Source: Rhyzopertha dominica
Lineage: Eukaryota; Arthropoda; Insecta; Coleoptera; Bostrichidae
Direction: 5' to 3'
NCBI GenBank assembly: GCA_025024175.1
Contig: QCXZ01000064.1
Location: 49,993,325 to 50,057,324 of the forward strand
DNA length: 64,000 nt
The translations under genes were made by a program, and so were the position numbers. Below, in pieces: positions 15,285-26,345 of the stretch (position 1 is its first letter; every line of letters begins with the position of its first letter). Below the pieces are notes generated by a model that was given only the letters and a program-made list of their open reading frames with translations, had not been told where the DNA came from and did not search any database.

Positions 15285-16231
15285 CAGGCCCGTAGCTAGG
15301 AGGATGACAGAGTAAGCATTTTTGAATTTAGTTTATATATTATAATTACTTCACGAGTTGTTTAGTTTTTTTATTTCTATTCTAATATTTACTGTTGTGT
15401 TCATTCGTTTATTTTGAGTATGCTATTATTATATACGGTCGTTCACGAATAGTATACTTTTAGAAGTTTATGGGAACCAGGTACGAACTATTTAACTAAA
15501 ATATTAGCATCTTTCACGCATTTGCGGTTATACCGGAAGTAGACGCTAACTTTATTTTGTAAATGGAAAACCCTCTATATTATTGCATTTTTAGGTTTCT
15601 TATTGATTTTTAATACGAGTTTGATAAGCATTTGTAGGGGCTATTGCTATAAATAATTTTGTATTTATTCAAGTGTTTTCGAAAAACGTGACGTATTCAA
15701 TTACCTCGAAATACAGGATTTTAAAAAACGGACTAAGATAAAATTGAACTGTTCTCACTATTACGTAGATAAAAAATGGCACTCAAAACTAATTACACTT
15801 ACAATAAAAATAAATGAAATATATATAAAATATCGACATTCATATTCAATAATACATAAGCAAGAAAAAACTTGATTTTTTTAAATGGAAAACTATCTCA
15901 ATTATTGATCTAGCAATTAGTAACTGTTGAATTCAATTCTCTTTAATTTGATATGGAGTTATGGGGAGATGGCTGTAGTAGTTTTTGAGTTATTTCCTAA
16001 AAACTATTTTTGCTAATTACCTACTTTACGTATTTCTGAAATGTTTGCTTATGACAAAAAAATAGTGAAAAGTGGCAATATGAGGCGAACTGAACATAAA
16101 ATAAAAATATATTATATTTATGTATTATTAAAGACTAAACAACAACAACAAACAAGATAAAAACGAAAATAAGTTCCCCTCCCCCAATTTTCAGTTGCCC
16201 ACTCTAAAATAAAAACCTGGCTACGGGCCTG
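15285..16231. mobile_element. nested non-autonomous hAT-type element (947 bp)
   Basis: The termini are CAGGCCCGTAGCTAGG (15285-15300) and its inverse CCTGGCTACGGGCCTG (16216-16231), 16 bp with one mismatch, beginning with the CAG typical of hAT ends. It is flanked by 8-bp direct repeats ATACACGG (15277-15284) and ATACAAGG (16232-16239), 7 of 8 identical, as expected of a hAT target duplication. No transposase reading was recognised inside. It interrupts the older element at 14086-16345. Confidence 0.82.
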
Positions 16232-16873
16232 ATACAAGGTGGGTTTTATTTCAGATAGGAAATCCAAAAATACAATAAAAATATAAGTTTCCATAAAAAA
16301 TAAGTTACTGTTGGCTCAAGCTAACTGGGCAACCCTGTATAGTTGTCATTATTTCTGTATTGTAGAGTAGGGATTACTCTTTGACTTCTTGTTCTATATT
16401 TTATAGCTTACGAGTAATACTCAATCCACTCACTAATAGCCCATCTATACATCACACTATATTACTGATTCATCCTAGACAGTAAGAAGCATGTGATTTA
16501 AGAAACATTTTTACTGTTAAATGTATTCGTTTAGTTTGTAGTAAGAAGGTCCAAACATTTATAAGACGGGAAGCAAAAATGAAATCATGCAAAGGTCTCT
16601 GGTACACAAATCTTTCCCAAGAGATCCATGTCAAGGGAAAGAAAAAAGAAACCAGTCGGCCCGCATTGGAGAACGTGCCACAGTAATTTCGGTGGCATCT
16701 CCCACGCTATAAAGCGATGCTTAAAATAACAAACAGTGAGCTGGAAATAAATCTAATATATTTTCCGAAAAATAAATATTTACGTTATTAATAACCCATG
16801 TCTTACACAATTTCACACTGCTAAATGGTCGCAGGGAGGATGCAATCCTGCGCCTAGGTGCAATGGCACTTAC

Positions 16874-17015
16874 CTCTCTTTCATTGTTCCCGTAGCTGAT
16901 CCCGAGGTTTGGCATCGCCCTAAGGATCGCCACCAGAGACTGGATGGTATTGCTATAAACTACCGGTCGATATTGCTTGAAGTCTTCATTCGTGAAGCCA
17001 CTCTCGTGTATAATT
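16874..17015 (-). CDS. Galphao: Galphao coding exon 3 (residues 54-101)
   Basis: A 142-base exon with minus-strand acceptor atttccag and donor gtaag. Its first base completes Lys54. It encodes [20 protein letters not shown] followed by [18 protein letters not shown] and ends GNNERE, the first helices of the alpha-helical domain. The length of 142 bases is the standard Gi/Go exon 3 length. It stands isolated between a 9.4-kb intron downstream and a roughly 46-kb intron upstream. Confidence 0.97.
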
Positions 17016-17233
17016 CTGGAAATAAAAAAAAATCTTAACACAGTGCGACTTGCTTTATGAACGGGAAAGATATACACCACCGCTGATGTGCTATGCTTAA
17101 ACTACACTCAAATAATGTAACGACGACTGCTTGTAAAAGTAACAATTACCTCCTCAGTCCATAGAGCGTGACAAAATTAAAGCGTACAAAGTTTAATTAA
17201 ACAAATAGAAAAACGACAATTCAACAGTGAATA

Positions 17234-18462
17234 GGGTCGTCCCGCATATTAAAATTTGATAGTTTTAACCTATGCCTTTTATTGCTTACATCATGAATAA
17301 TAGTGCCACGCATCTATTTTGCTTTCAGATTAATTCAACTCGTAACAAACGGTGGTAAAAAAATTACCATATTTCAAACATTTTCTTAAATCCGCCAACT
17401 ACGCAAAAGGTTCCTAATTTCCGTCATGCGCATTGCTACAGCTCTCTAGGTAACTAGGTGCTCACTGTTGTCAGTTTTATAAATAGCCAGGGAAATACAA
17501 ATAATGCAATGGGAGTGAGATAGAGGGGCGAAGGTATAAGTATAACCGTCAGCGTCAATATTATAATGTAAATATAGGAATAACCTGTAACTGTTCATCA
17601 GCAGTAGTATTCTTACAACACGGAACAAAACGCTTCTTAACGTAAGCCATTCTGACATTAAAAAACAACAGATTACCCAAATACTTCGACAACATGTAGC
17701 TCCACCACTCTGACAAATACGAAACTCGAAAGTTTGACCAAACTATGTAAACAAAAACGCATGGCTAGAGTTGTTAGGCTTATTCGTTACACATGTGACA
17801 CATGCAGCACTTGCAAGCGTGCGATGTTGTCAGTGGTAGTTTACCGTTTTCTTCCTAACGACGGCCAGAGATCGTCCTGACAGTTTCAAAATTTATCATA
17901 TCGTTGTCATACGAAAGTATACAAACTAAACATTATCAAGCTTCAAACGTCGTTCAATTCCTCATAATAAAAACATTAGTTCTAAAGCAGGTTCGATGGT
18001 TGAAATGCTTTCGTATTTCAGCAAAGGGCGAGTGAATGCGCTTATTATATTGAACTGTTTATTATAGAATAAACTGACTGAAGGATGATTTAAGTTATTT
18101 TCACAAATACGCCTTGGTATCAATGTCACAATGCCAGATTACGAGTACATTCCTCACGGTATCGCGAAAATTTGTCCACACTGGCAACGCGACGCAGCTC
18201 AAAAAAATGTAAACAAATATTACTTGCAATGCCGCTAAAGCACTGGCTGTTATTGGTGTTTCTCGCTTTCGTCAGCATGCGAACCTTTTACGTCATCTCC
18301 GTGGCGGAATATCGAGGCATTTGAAACGGATATTGAAAAATCCATACTTTCGCATTTTTTTATCGGCAAAGAAGAACCGGAAAAAATCGAAAAAAAATGT
18401 ATTTGTGCTTCAATTTTTATGTACATTTTAAATGTAAAATAAAAAAAATTTTGGGACGACCC
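17234..18462. mobile_element. possible TIR element, GGGTCGTCCC ends
   Basis: GGGTCGTCCC at 17234-17243 is inverted as GGGACGACCC at 18453-18462, and both are followed internally by AAAATTT-like sequence. The span is 1.23 kb. No target duplication or transposase reading is evident. Two small minus-strand open frames inside (17446-17658, 18250-18480) match nothing I recognise. Confidence 0.4.
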
Positions 18463-19454
18463 CATTATGTATGACAACAAAACTCTGGGAATACACTGAC
18501 ATCAGAAAAAAAATCGGTAATACCGAAATGTTTGGCAAATGCATTTAAATATGTGGTTAATTTTGAGCATTACAATCAAAAAAGACACAAGCTTTCTCTT
18601 CATAGAGTGTCAAGCTTTCAGAATAATTTATTCATAAGTACCTTAATACAAGTGTTACCTAATATCTAAACTATTACAACTTTACAGAAACACTTGAACT
18701 TACTTTCACTGTGAAGTTAAGTGCAAAAAATGTTAAGCAATTCTAAAGACAATTCTGGAGTAAAATATATGTGATTTTTTTACCAAAAACACCCTTACAG
18801 ATTATATGTATATGGCAAATATTGTAAAAGAGCATTATGATCAAAGATTAAAAATATAAATAACAACCACCACAAAATTAGTAGTCAATTTCACACAAGT
18901 TTGAAATATGACCACATCATAAACAGAAAAAATACAACCCCTGAACTACCGACTGCTGCCAACCAACAAATGTTACAAACTAAATTTTTTATTCGTGTCC
19001 AATGACAAAACATACAAGTACAAATATTACTAAGATCAGCAGGATCAGTTTTTTTTATAGAACTACCATCGTAATGTATTTGTATCATTTCATAAAATAA
19101 TCCTTTTTTATTGGACCTTTCGACTTTAAGCATCTTAACACAATCTAAATCAAAAAATGAATGCACTCCTAGTATTTTACCTTGATTAGTAATCATTCGA
19201 AAAAGTAACAGCTTTTGCTGAAGGGTAATGAAGTTTTCGAAAATTACCTCAATAATAACACTGGCAATCCTGCTCAAAACTTAAATAAACGGGATAGTGA
19301 AAGATCCCAGTAGATACCATGTTAAGATATAAAATATATTGTCACAAACGTGATGCGTGACGTAGTACCTAAAGGAAATCGATAATTATTGATTTGAGTC
19401 GACGGAGTGACGTCCTAATGTACCAGATTACAAGGTTAGAGCCTCAGTGGTCAC

Positions 19455-20361
19455 TTAAGAGGGCCATTTACTTGGAGTGATCGGGCAGAAATGTAAACTA
19501 TGCAACCTGTATTACCAGCGGGGCATGGGACGTAGCCAATAGGTTGAAATCAAGCAAAGATCGTACGAGCAACAGCCGGGCTAAACTAATATTCGGAAAA
19601 TTGCTGACTGTAGTGTGTGCATAAAAAAGTAAGCATGATATTAGTAACTTACTATGATATTATACCAGGTTATTAAAACATGGAATAACCCATTTATTTC
19701 TGTAAATATGAACTATATAACATTTCATTCTAACTGCATGTCGACTATGATTTCTGGAGGAACTTTTATAATAATTTTCATTCCGCCTCCCCATTGCCAG
19801 TAAATTAATGTGAAAGAACTTTTAACATTAAACTTGTCACGTGTATTTAAACATACAATCTTAGAAAGTCATATCGGAATAGATCGTATACCGCTCGATC
19901 ATTCCCGACAGGTTTGTATCTTAGCCTCACTGTTCTCTGGATACCGCGCGACGGACCTGGTGGGGATGGGCATTCGCATTCCGCTCTCGTGGCGGACTCG
20001 TGCGAAAGGGTTTGCGGTTTTAGATTTTTAGAATGTTTTTATTCATTTATCGTGCTCATGTTTTTGGTAGTGTACAAAGAAATATGTAGCTACAACGTGG
20101 AGTTGGAATTTTTCGTTTATGTGCCTTAGTTTTCGAGAAATAGCTTGCCAAAAATACGCATTTTTAAGCAAAATATCACAACAAATATTTACATTACCGT
20201 ACCAATTTCAGAAAAAAAACTCGAACTCTACTTTGTAGCTACATCTTTTGTCATTGCCATGTCGAAATTTCACTTTGAAAAAGTTTCGAATAACTCGGTA
20301 AAATGTAAAACGGTAGGTGCTTTAAATGACCCGCTTCGCTCTAGGTAAACGCCCCTCTTAA
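19455..20361. mobile_element. TTAA-flanked TIR element, copy 1 (907 bp)
   Basis: Starts TTAAGAGGGCCATTTAC (19455-19471) and ends GTAAACGCCCCTCTTAA (20345-20361): 17-bp inverted ends that include the TTAA, with two mismatches. TTAA flanks point to a piggyBac-like or Kolobok-like target preference. A second copy lies at 34289-35202. The 71-codon open frame at 19914-20129 is shared with copy 2 but its differences are mostly amino-acid changing, so I do not call it a gene. The element is probably non-autonomous. Confidence 0.75.
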
Positions 20362-20546
20362 ACAACCTATTAACTTCTATATTCGCGCCATATCCGCACG
20401 ACATTCCTATTGGATAATGGTCTCCTTAAGCTAGGCTAGAATTTTTGAGCTTCAGTGAACTGAGAGGGTACAGAAGACTTGTCTCACCTGACCAGCCGCC
20501 ATCGATCATGGGTTTTAGAGACCAATCGTAAAGCTCGAAAGCCTCC

Positions 20547-20690
20547 TATACAAAGCGTGATGAACAGCGTGACTACAGTGAAGCGCAGTTTTGAATAGTG
20601 GTTAACTAAATTATTAGTGCTGCAATAGTAGTGTATTTAACTATAGTGGCGTTTGAATTTTGTGTATTTCTATACTTGTGCATAAATAAA
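20547..20690 (+). repeat. LTR-like repeat fragment, copy B
   Basis: TATACAAAGCG (20547-20557), then GTTAACTAAATTATTAGTGC, TAGTGTATTTAACTATAG and GTTTGAATTTTGTGTATTT, ending with AATAAA at 20685-20690. Same order as copies at 13539 and 35213. It lies about 190 bp after the TTAA element copy 1; copy C likewise follows TTAA element copy 2. Confidence 0.4.
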
Positions 20691-20879
20691 GCAAGTTAAG
20701 TTATAAATCTGCCCGTGTTCGTAGCAATACGAATCAATAAAGTTATTACGTCTGTTCTATTAAAGTGGTTTCATTTGTTTATATGGTTCGGCGTAAAACT
20801 AAAGGATTATCATTCGCAACCTCTAGAAGTCACCAACCAGATTACAATCTCCATTCGTTATAGCCTTGAGGGCTATGGG

Positions 20880-21900
20880 TGATGAGCAAATGGCGCCACC
20901 ATCGGTGAAACTTGGCATTTTTGATGGGTAAACTACAGTTTACTGTAGGGTAAACACATTTGCTGTCAGTTTCTGTCAGCAGTATGGTGTATGCTGCAAT
21001 TACTGTAGCCTAACTTAACTAATTCTCTTATTTATGTCTGTCTAGTGATCAAAGAATTACACAGTTGACAGTAATCAACACGAGTAATGAAAAATATGTA
21101 TGCTCTTTGCGTATAAGTAAACAAAATTGCTGTGTTGTGGACTGTAACAGTTATGCAAACACAGACAAATCGGTTAAATTTTACTGCTTTCCATCCAAAC
21201 CTCATGAAGAACGTCGCAAATTGTGGATTAGTAGCATCCACAGAGAAAATGAGTAGGTATTGCATTCTACTTAATATTGCGCTAATTGTGCAGAATACCG
21301 GACAATCGCCGAGTTTTGCACACAACTAAAACATTGCCCTCTGAAGATGAATCTGAAATGAATTTTCTGCGGTTGCGTCAGGTTTTTGAAAAATGAGTTT
21401 TTATCGTGGACCTGCGGTACAACACACCGTGTTGTTCCTATGCGGTGTGGTTTCGCGACTCGAGAGTGTGGTTTCATTTTGGTGCTTAGGTCGTGTTTTT
21501 TTGAGTAGTATGAAAACACTCGCGTGGCACGACCGAAACGTAAAGGAACCATTAAAAAAGCATGCGACACTATGCAGTACCTACAGGGAGAAACACACTT
21601 CGAAAATAAGATGTGACCCCAAGAAACGGATATTCATGTTACGAAAGACTGTATTCTAGGAGTGTGCAAAATTTGACTTTATTTGGCGAAAGTACGGTAT
21701 TCTGTATAATTACCAATATTGCCGGTTACTATTTTTATACGTCCCGTCAGTACAATGATCAAATTTTATGCTTTGTAACCCAAAATATATCACTATCTAT
21801 TTTCCGTGATTAAACCGCCTTTTGACACTGGCTGTAGGTTAGGATTACCCACCAAAAATGTGTGAGTTACCCGCTGCCAGGCGCTGCAAAGCGGCATTCA
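20880..21900 (+). mobile_element. THAP-encoding TIR element 1 (approximate limits)
   Basis: GCATTTTTGATGGGTAA then ACTACAG (20915-20938) is inverted at 21832-21860 (CTGTAGGTTAGGATTACCCA then CCAAAAATG). Between them lies a plus-strand THAP zinc-finger fragment. The outer limits are uncertain. The element type (P-like or Kolobok-like) is inferred from the THAP domain only. Confidence 0.5.
21065..21256 (+). pseudogene. THAP zinc-finger fragment (transposon-derived)
   Basis: A 63-codon frame whose residues 20-60 read QNCCVVDCNSYANTDKSVKF, then YCFPSKP, ERRKLWISSI. This is the N-terminal half of a THAP domain: the first zinc-ligand pair C-x4-C, the FYxFPSKP strand and the conserved Trp. The second ligand pair (C-x2-H) is missing because the frame stops at NE. 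THAP domains are DNA-binding modules of P-element and Kolobok-type transposases and of host proteins; placement between inverted repeats favours a transposon. Downstream frames show no recognisable transposase. Confidence 0.65.
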
Positions 21901-23466
21901 CTCACCGCCTATAAGTGAAATGAGTCTAAGTGGTCCCTTTTCAATGTAAATTGTAACTTTTTCGACAGTTATTAGACGTAAATTATTTGCGATTGTTCAT
22001 AAAATATTGCCAAGAAGTTATATGAAAAAATAAAATGCACAAATTATGAATGTCATGTCATCGATATTCATTCAGATACATTCATTTCCCTAGTTGGTAC
22101 ACTGCTGGTTAAGTAATAACTTTTGAAGATAGTTTAATTGTTTGTATTACACGACATAATTGCAAAGTATGCCAGATTTTGTGAAAACATGATAAAATCA
22201 AAGCTTCAAAAATATCACCCATAATAAATAAATTACAATCTATTAGACTGAATAGACAAAACCCGAAATGTATACGAAATACTAAGAAAACTTATCAGCG
22301 CTATTCACGATTTCTCAAAAAGAAAAAAATAACATATGACTGTATTGTCAGTTTTATCTATAGCTAATATTAACGGAGATACCACATATCAGCATCATCA
22401 CTTCCCTTTGGCCCGAAAATTCGCACGTCACATTCCAATATTCCATTCACAGTATTCTTGGGGATTCGTAACTCCACATCTGTGCCAAATGCGTTGGAAA
22501 CGCGTTACCCGACTTATCCGTAGGCGAATGTCGAGAGAAGGGAACAACATATTAGAACAGTCTAGAACTTAGAATATGCAGCAATTTGCAGTAAATCAGG
22601 TTTTATGCGGCTTGTACAAATTGCGATTCCATGTACTGAGCATATTGAGCAGGAAAACCGGAACGCGGCAGATTTCAATTAAGTTACGACGCAATGCTAA
22701 AAATGCCAATACGCCAATTTCGGGAATATCACAAAAAGGAATATACCGGGCTCAAATACTTAATCTGATGTGTAGAAGCTACTACAAAGCACATTGGTGG
22801 AACAGTGGCGTAGGCACCAGATTTTCTTGTGCTCAATTACAAATAACAAATGTAGAAAATATCAAGTTCGAAATGAACGCTAGAAAAGTGCAAATGTTTG
22901 CCAAAAAAATATAATAACCGATTTGTGTTAAAATTACTACAATAAAAATTAATTTTTTGATTCACCCTTTGTCTGCGCAATCCAAAATGTTTAGTGTATA
23001 TTAAAATGGATTCACGACGCAAAAAAACTTCGTTTGGAATATTTTACTTTGTGCCGATTGCATTAATTTCGTTTTCCTTTATAAACTTTTTAGACATATG
23101 CTATATAGAAAGAGAAAGAATGTATTCTACAGCAGGCATGGACAACCTGCCTAGTTCAGAGACCAAACTTTTAGTATTCAATACATATATCCCATCTTTA
23201 ATGAAAGTAGTTTACGTTTACTGCCATATGCCAACGTTAAACTTCAAGGCTGCGCTTCAGAATCAAGACTTGCCACGTAAAAATATGCAACAAATCTCTA
23301 TCTTACGTATGCACGTAGAAGAAATTGGGTATTTGCCATGTATTTATATTTTATTAAATTCCATATTAATAGGTAGTATCTAATCCACAAAACAGCTGTG
23401 ACAGCTTATAAATTCGAAAAAATGGATCGTAAAGTGTATTTTTAATATTAAAAATGTAAATATTTA

Positions 23467-24485
23467 AAGGGACCGCCAAAACGTGAACATATTGGCCGTG
23501 ACATCAGGTGTCTTGTAAATGGCCGCTTGTTTACATATGGGGTCAGCGTTTCACGCGTCAGCCTCAGCCCGTCTATTTATCAGTTTGTTGTTTGCCTTCA
23601 TTTTGTGACAAGCGAATTAAAATACGCCAAGAAAAAGTGAAATACTTATAAGTTATGACTTCTGAAGGCAAGTTCATTGTTATGGAATTTGTGTACAGCG
23701 ACGAGCGGTTCAACGCGGTGGAGATGAGGAACGTAAAAGCAACAGCATAAGTGAACTTTTTATCAAATTAACGTAGCATTGATAATTTGATATCAGTAGG
23801 TTGTTGGAAACATACTATTTGTAAACATAAAAATGTAAGAATCAAAAATGTACCCTAAACTTGACATTTATTTTAGAGGTCAGAATAAATATAAATTGCC
23901 ATTTATTTTCGGGGCTCTTGCGGCTCGTTTCTGGTCTGGCTAACAGTCGAATATATGGGGAACAACGTCGTTCTTTATTATAACATTTCCCTCTATCAAC
24001 TTAAAACGCATATANTTTTTCATATCCTCTTCAAGCTATAACAATATGGAAACTGAATGGCAAACACTTATATAACCCCAAAAAGAATAATAAAACTTAC
24101 AGTAAGAATTAAGATGATCTTCACAACAGAAAAACAAACTGTAATTTCGGCATAACACGTCTAGGGGCCTTAAACAACTTTTTCATACGTTGATAATATC
24201 CAGGAACGGTTACAAAAATTTTGTTAGCGGTACTGACTGATGTGCTCTTACAGCCAGGTACAAAACAGCACTTGTTTTGTTTTCCATACATAATAGATGC
24301 TTGTAAAACTACACAAATCACTTTTTGGTGCGAACTCTTACACCGTGCTTTCAATAAACACAACACAAGCTTTTCCAATACAAGAATGATACTACACCAT
24401 TAAATAGCACGCTCCTCGGTAATGTTTACGTGACACTTGACGTCACGAGTTGAATAACCTTGGAAAGAAGCGTTTTGGCGGTGAC
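23467..24485 (-). mobile_element. THAP-encoding TIR element 2 (about 1.0 kb)
   Basis: The left end AGGGACCGCCAAAACG (about 23468-23483) is inverted at the right end CGTTTTGGCGGTGACTCC (about 24470-24487). Further in, CGTGACATCAGGTGTCTTG (23502 on) pairs with the inverse of GTGACACTTGACGTCACG (about 24429-24446), so the arms extend some 60 bp with an indel. A TTAA abuts the left end (23464-23467); the right end has CCTAAG, so a TTAA duplication is only suggested. A minus-strand THAP fragment is inside, and a tiny plus-strand frame begins MTSEGKFIVMEF near 23655. Confidence 0.62.
24121..24378 (-). pseudogene. THAP zinc-finger fragment 2
   Basis: In this 85-codon minus-strand frame the THAP start is probably the internal Met at about 24291: MYGKQNKCCFVPGCKSTS, then NKIFVTVPG, RMKKLFKAPRRVMP. 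The first zinc ligands (C-x4-C) and the KIFxTVP strand are present. The usual Trp after RxKK is Leu, and the second ligand pair is absent. It sits inside inverted ends (23467-24485), so it looks like the remnant of a transposon gene, not a host gene. Confidence 0.6.
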
Positions 24486-26149
24486 TCCTAAGATTCGAAT
24501 TTCAGACCTGAAATTCTCTACCTACAAATATTTTTTTTGTTTTTTTTAACATGGCGTACGATATATATGTACTCGAAGATTCATTTTACGTAATTTTCAA
24601 AAAAAGTGATAATACCCAATTGTGCCAAATCATGTTGCTATGACGTAGGTAAACCAGCGCCTACGGATTAGGCAACCAGACTGACATTCGATTGGTTGCC
24701 AGCATGTTTATTGTGCTTCTGATAAGACAGTGAGATGATCTTAAGACTATTCTGTACATTTCGTCGGTCGGTTTAAAAGCTACAGTGATGACACCGGCAT
24801 TAAGTGTGATTTGAAAAGCGGTGAAGCAAGCAAACAAAGCGACCTAAGTGTTGCAAGGTGTTTAGTTAGAGTAGTTGGTAGGATCAATGCTTATCTACGT
24901 GTGACTTGCCTGCCTGTATGCCTTCTTATGTGGGATTAGAAGGTTATATTACAGAAACCGCTGTAAAGCGTATAAAGTTGAACAAACGACAGTTGAAACG
25001 TATAACTTCATTCTTCTGATCCAGGTCAACATTTCCACCGATGCAACGGTACAATTAACAAAGTATGTTCTTGCGCTTATGGTTGCCATGGCAATAAGCA
25101 GCATGATCATAAAGAACCCGTATTGATTTACTATGATGAAAACTTGATGGTCATGACCAGTCACACTAACACCATCGCAGAGGACATTATCTTTATGTCA
25201 AACATTCACACTAAAATGTTAGTACTTTGATTAGGTAGATTGGAAACGACTGATTGTTTGTATAACTATGATGCTCTTTGAAAATGAGCGTTAAGGTCGA
25301 AACTTGATAAAAACATGGCCATTACTACAAACGACAGGTGTATCTAACCCGAATATAAAAGAAAACGGCAAGCAAGCTCATGCTAGGGTATAAGAGGCAA
25401 GAACTTAAAGAAAATGGGACAGTCGGACACGGGGAGTGCTGGAAGCTAGCACGAGAGTATGGATCTGTTATGAATGAGAAAGATGAAGTGACCAATGTTT
25501 GTGGCAGGTCCACGTGAGCTCTATGGATAAGCCGCATTACCTGTGTAAGAGATATTTATATAGTTATTCTTATCAAAAGGGATAGAATGTGTATTGGCCA
25601 TTATTGCAGTTGTGAGTGCGCCAGCAAGCACGAGGCTAATTAACAACCCGGAGGTGGCAGCAGTGGCCGCGAGACCTAATGATCTGTACATGTAATGCAG
25701 TTGTCGGGGCGTCCCGAGAGTTCATGAGTACGAGGAGCTAATTAGTAGCCCTAGGTTGCGGCAATGGTAAAGCAGGTTCATGGTAGCTCCTTCATTCTAT
25801 AGCTATAAAAGCCATGCACGGCAATGGTGTACCCATCACGTCCATGACCTGCTGCTGGCTGCTGTAGCCCGAGTGAGACCAGTACCGAGAACCTCTGCAT
25901 ACCGCTATTCCGCCCGGAGTTTTAGTTGGCCTAGTGGGTCCATACATTCGGTAAACGTATAGAACGTCTGTTCAAAAGACTGGGGTCCAGGGGTGGCAAT
26001 GCCCTCTAATCGTACGCTACAGGTCGCCAGCCTAGGCGTACTTAATCAGGTTCCAGAGGGCCAGAATCAGGTGCACTGCATTCACCGTAAGTTAACTACC
26101 ATCCATGTGTGATTATCTTGCTAAAGCACGATTTACTCGTGTTTCCATG

Positions 26150-26345
26150 TTGCGTTCTGATTTGCCGTCCGATTTTTTTGAGAAGGCAAAACCTTTCAGA
26201 CTGTAAGACTTACTATGAGCTCTGCCTCATCATCATCTCCGCAGTAAGGGCATGCACTACCTATCGGCTTCCTTCATTCTTGACAAGTAAGCACGGAAGC
26301 ATCCGTGACCTGTCAACACCTCGTCCGTCACCCAGAGCTTGAGTG
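26150..26345 (-). pseudogene. R1-like LINE ORF2 C-terminal remnant
   Basis: The minus strand reads WVTDEVLTGHGCFRAYLSRM then KEAD, followed after a frameshift by ACPYCGDDDEAEL. The run TGHGCF.AYL…C.YCG..D.AEH is the C-terminal zinc-knuckle region of R1-group non-LTR retrotransposons; the knuckle His is replaced here by Leu. GC content is higher than in the surroundings from about 25600 to 26340, so the element may extend to 25600 as 3' sequence, but I could not read conserved protein there. Confidence 0.62.

Larger units (their letters stand above)
14086..16345 (+). mobile_element. 2.26-kb TIR transposon with relic transposase and nested MITE
   Basis: The left end 14086-14160 (CAACTATACAGAGTGACCAG … AGCC.GAGCCAACA..AACTTATT … ATGGAAACTTATATTTTT) is inverted and repeated at the right end 16262-16345 (…CTGTATAGTTG). 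The arms are about 70-80 bp, imperfect. Inside lies a DDE transposase relic (14300-14770). A 947-bp hAT-type MITE with its own target duplication is nested at 15285-16231; without it the host element is about 1.3 kb, so it had already lost most of its coding region. It is inserted in Galphao intron 3. Confidence 0.8.
7499..16873 (-). other. Galphao intron 3 (9375 bp)
   Basis: GT-AG intron on the minus strand (donor gtaag at 16869-16873, acceptor tag at 7499-7501). It contains two decayed DDE transposase relics (9225-9545, 14300-14770), the second inside a 2.26-kb TIR element with a nested hAT-type MITE, plus an LTR-like fragment at 13539-13690 and a foldback-family fragment at about 13885-14010. 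The stretches 7500-9220 and 9900-13500 are AT-rich; in them I recognise only a diverged run of TATCGATA-like repeats near 10180-10310. Confidence 0.9.

Noticed and set aside
18891..19277. 128-codon minus-strand open frame
   Set aside because: One of the longest frames in the window, but no recognisable domain, ordinary AT-rich composition, and no splice or promoter context. I cannot support it as a gene.
19914..20129. 71-codon open frame conserved in both TTAA elements (also 34757-34972)
   Set aside because: Both frames are intact, but about nine of the differences change the amino acid, the product matches nothing I know, and the frame starts inside a repeat with no promoter context. Conservation follows from the repeats being copies.
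22336..22914. two consecutive plus-strand frames (78 and 112 codons)
   Set aside because: No recognisable domain or shared frame and no link to the neighbouring THAP elements; could be transposon debris but unsupported.
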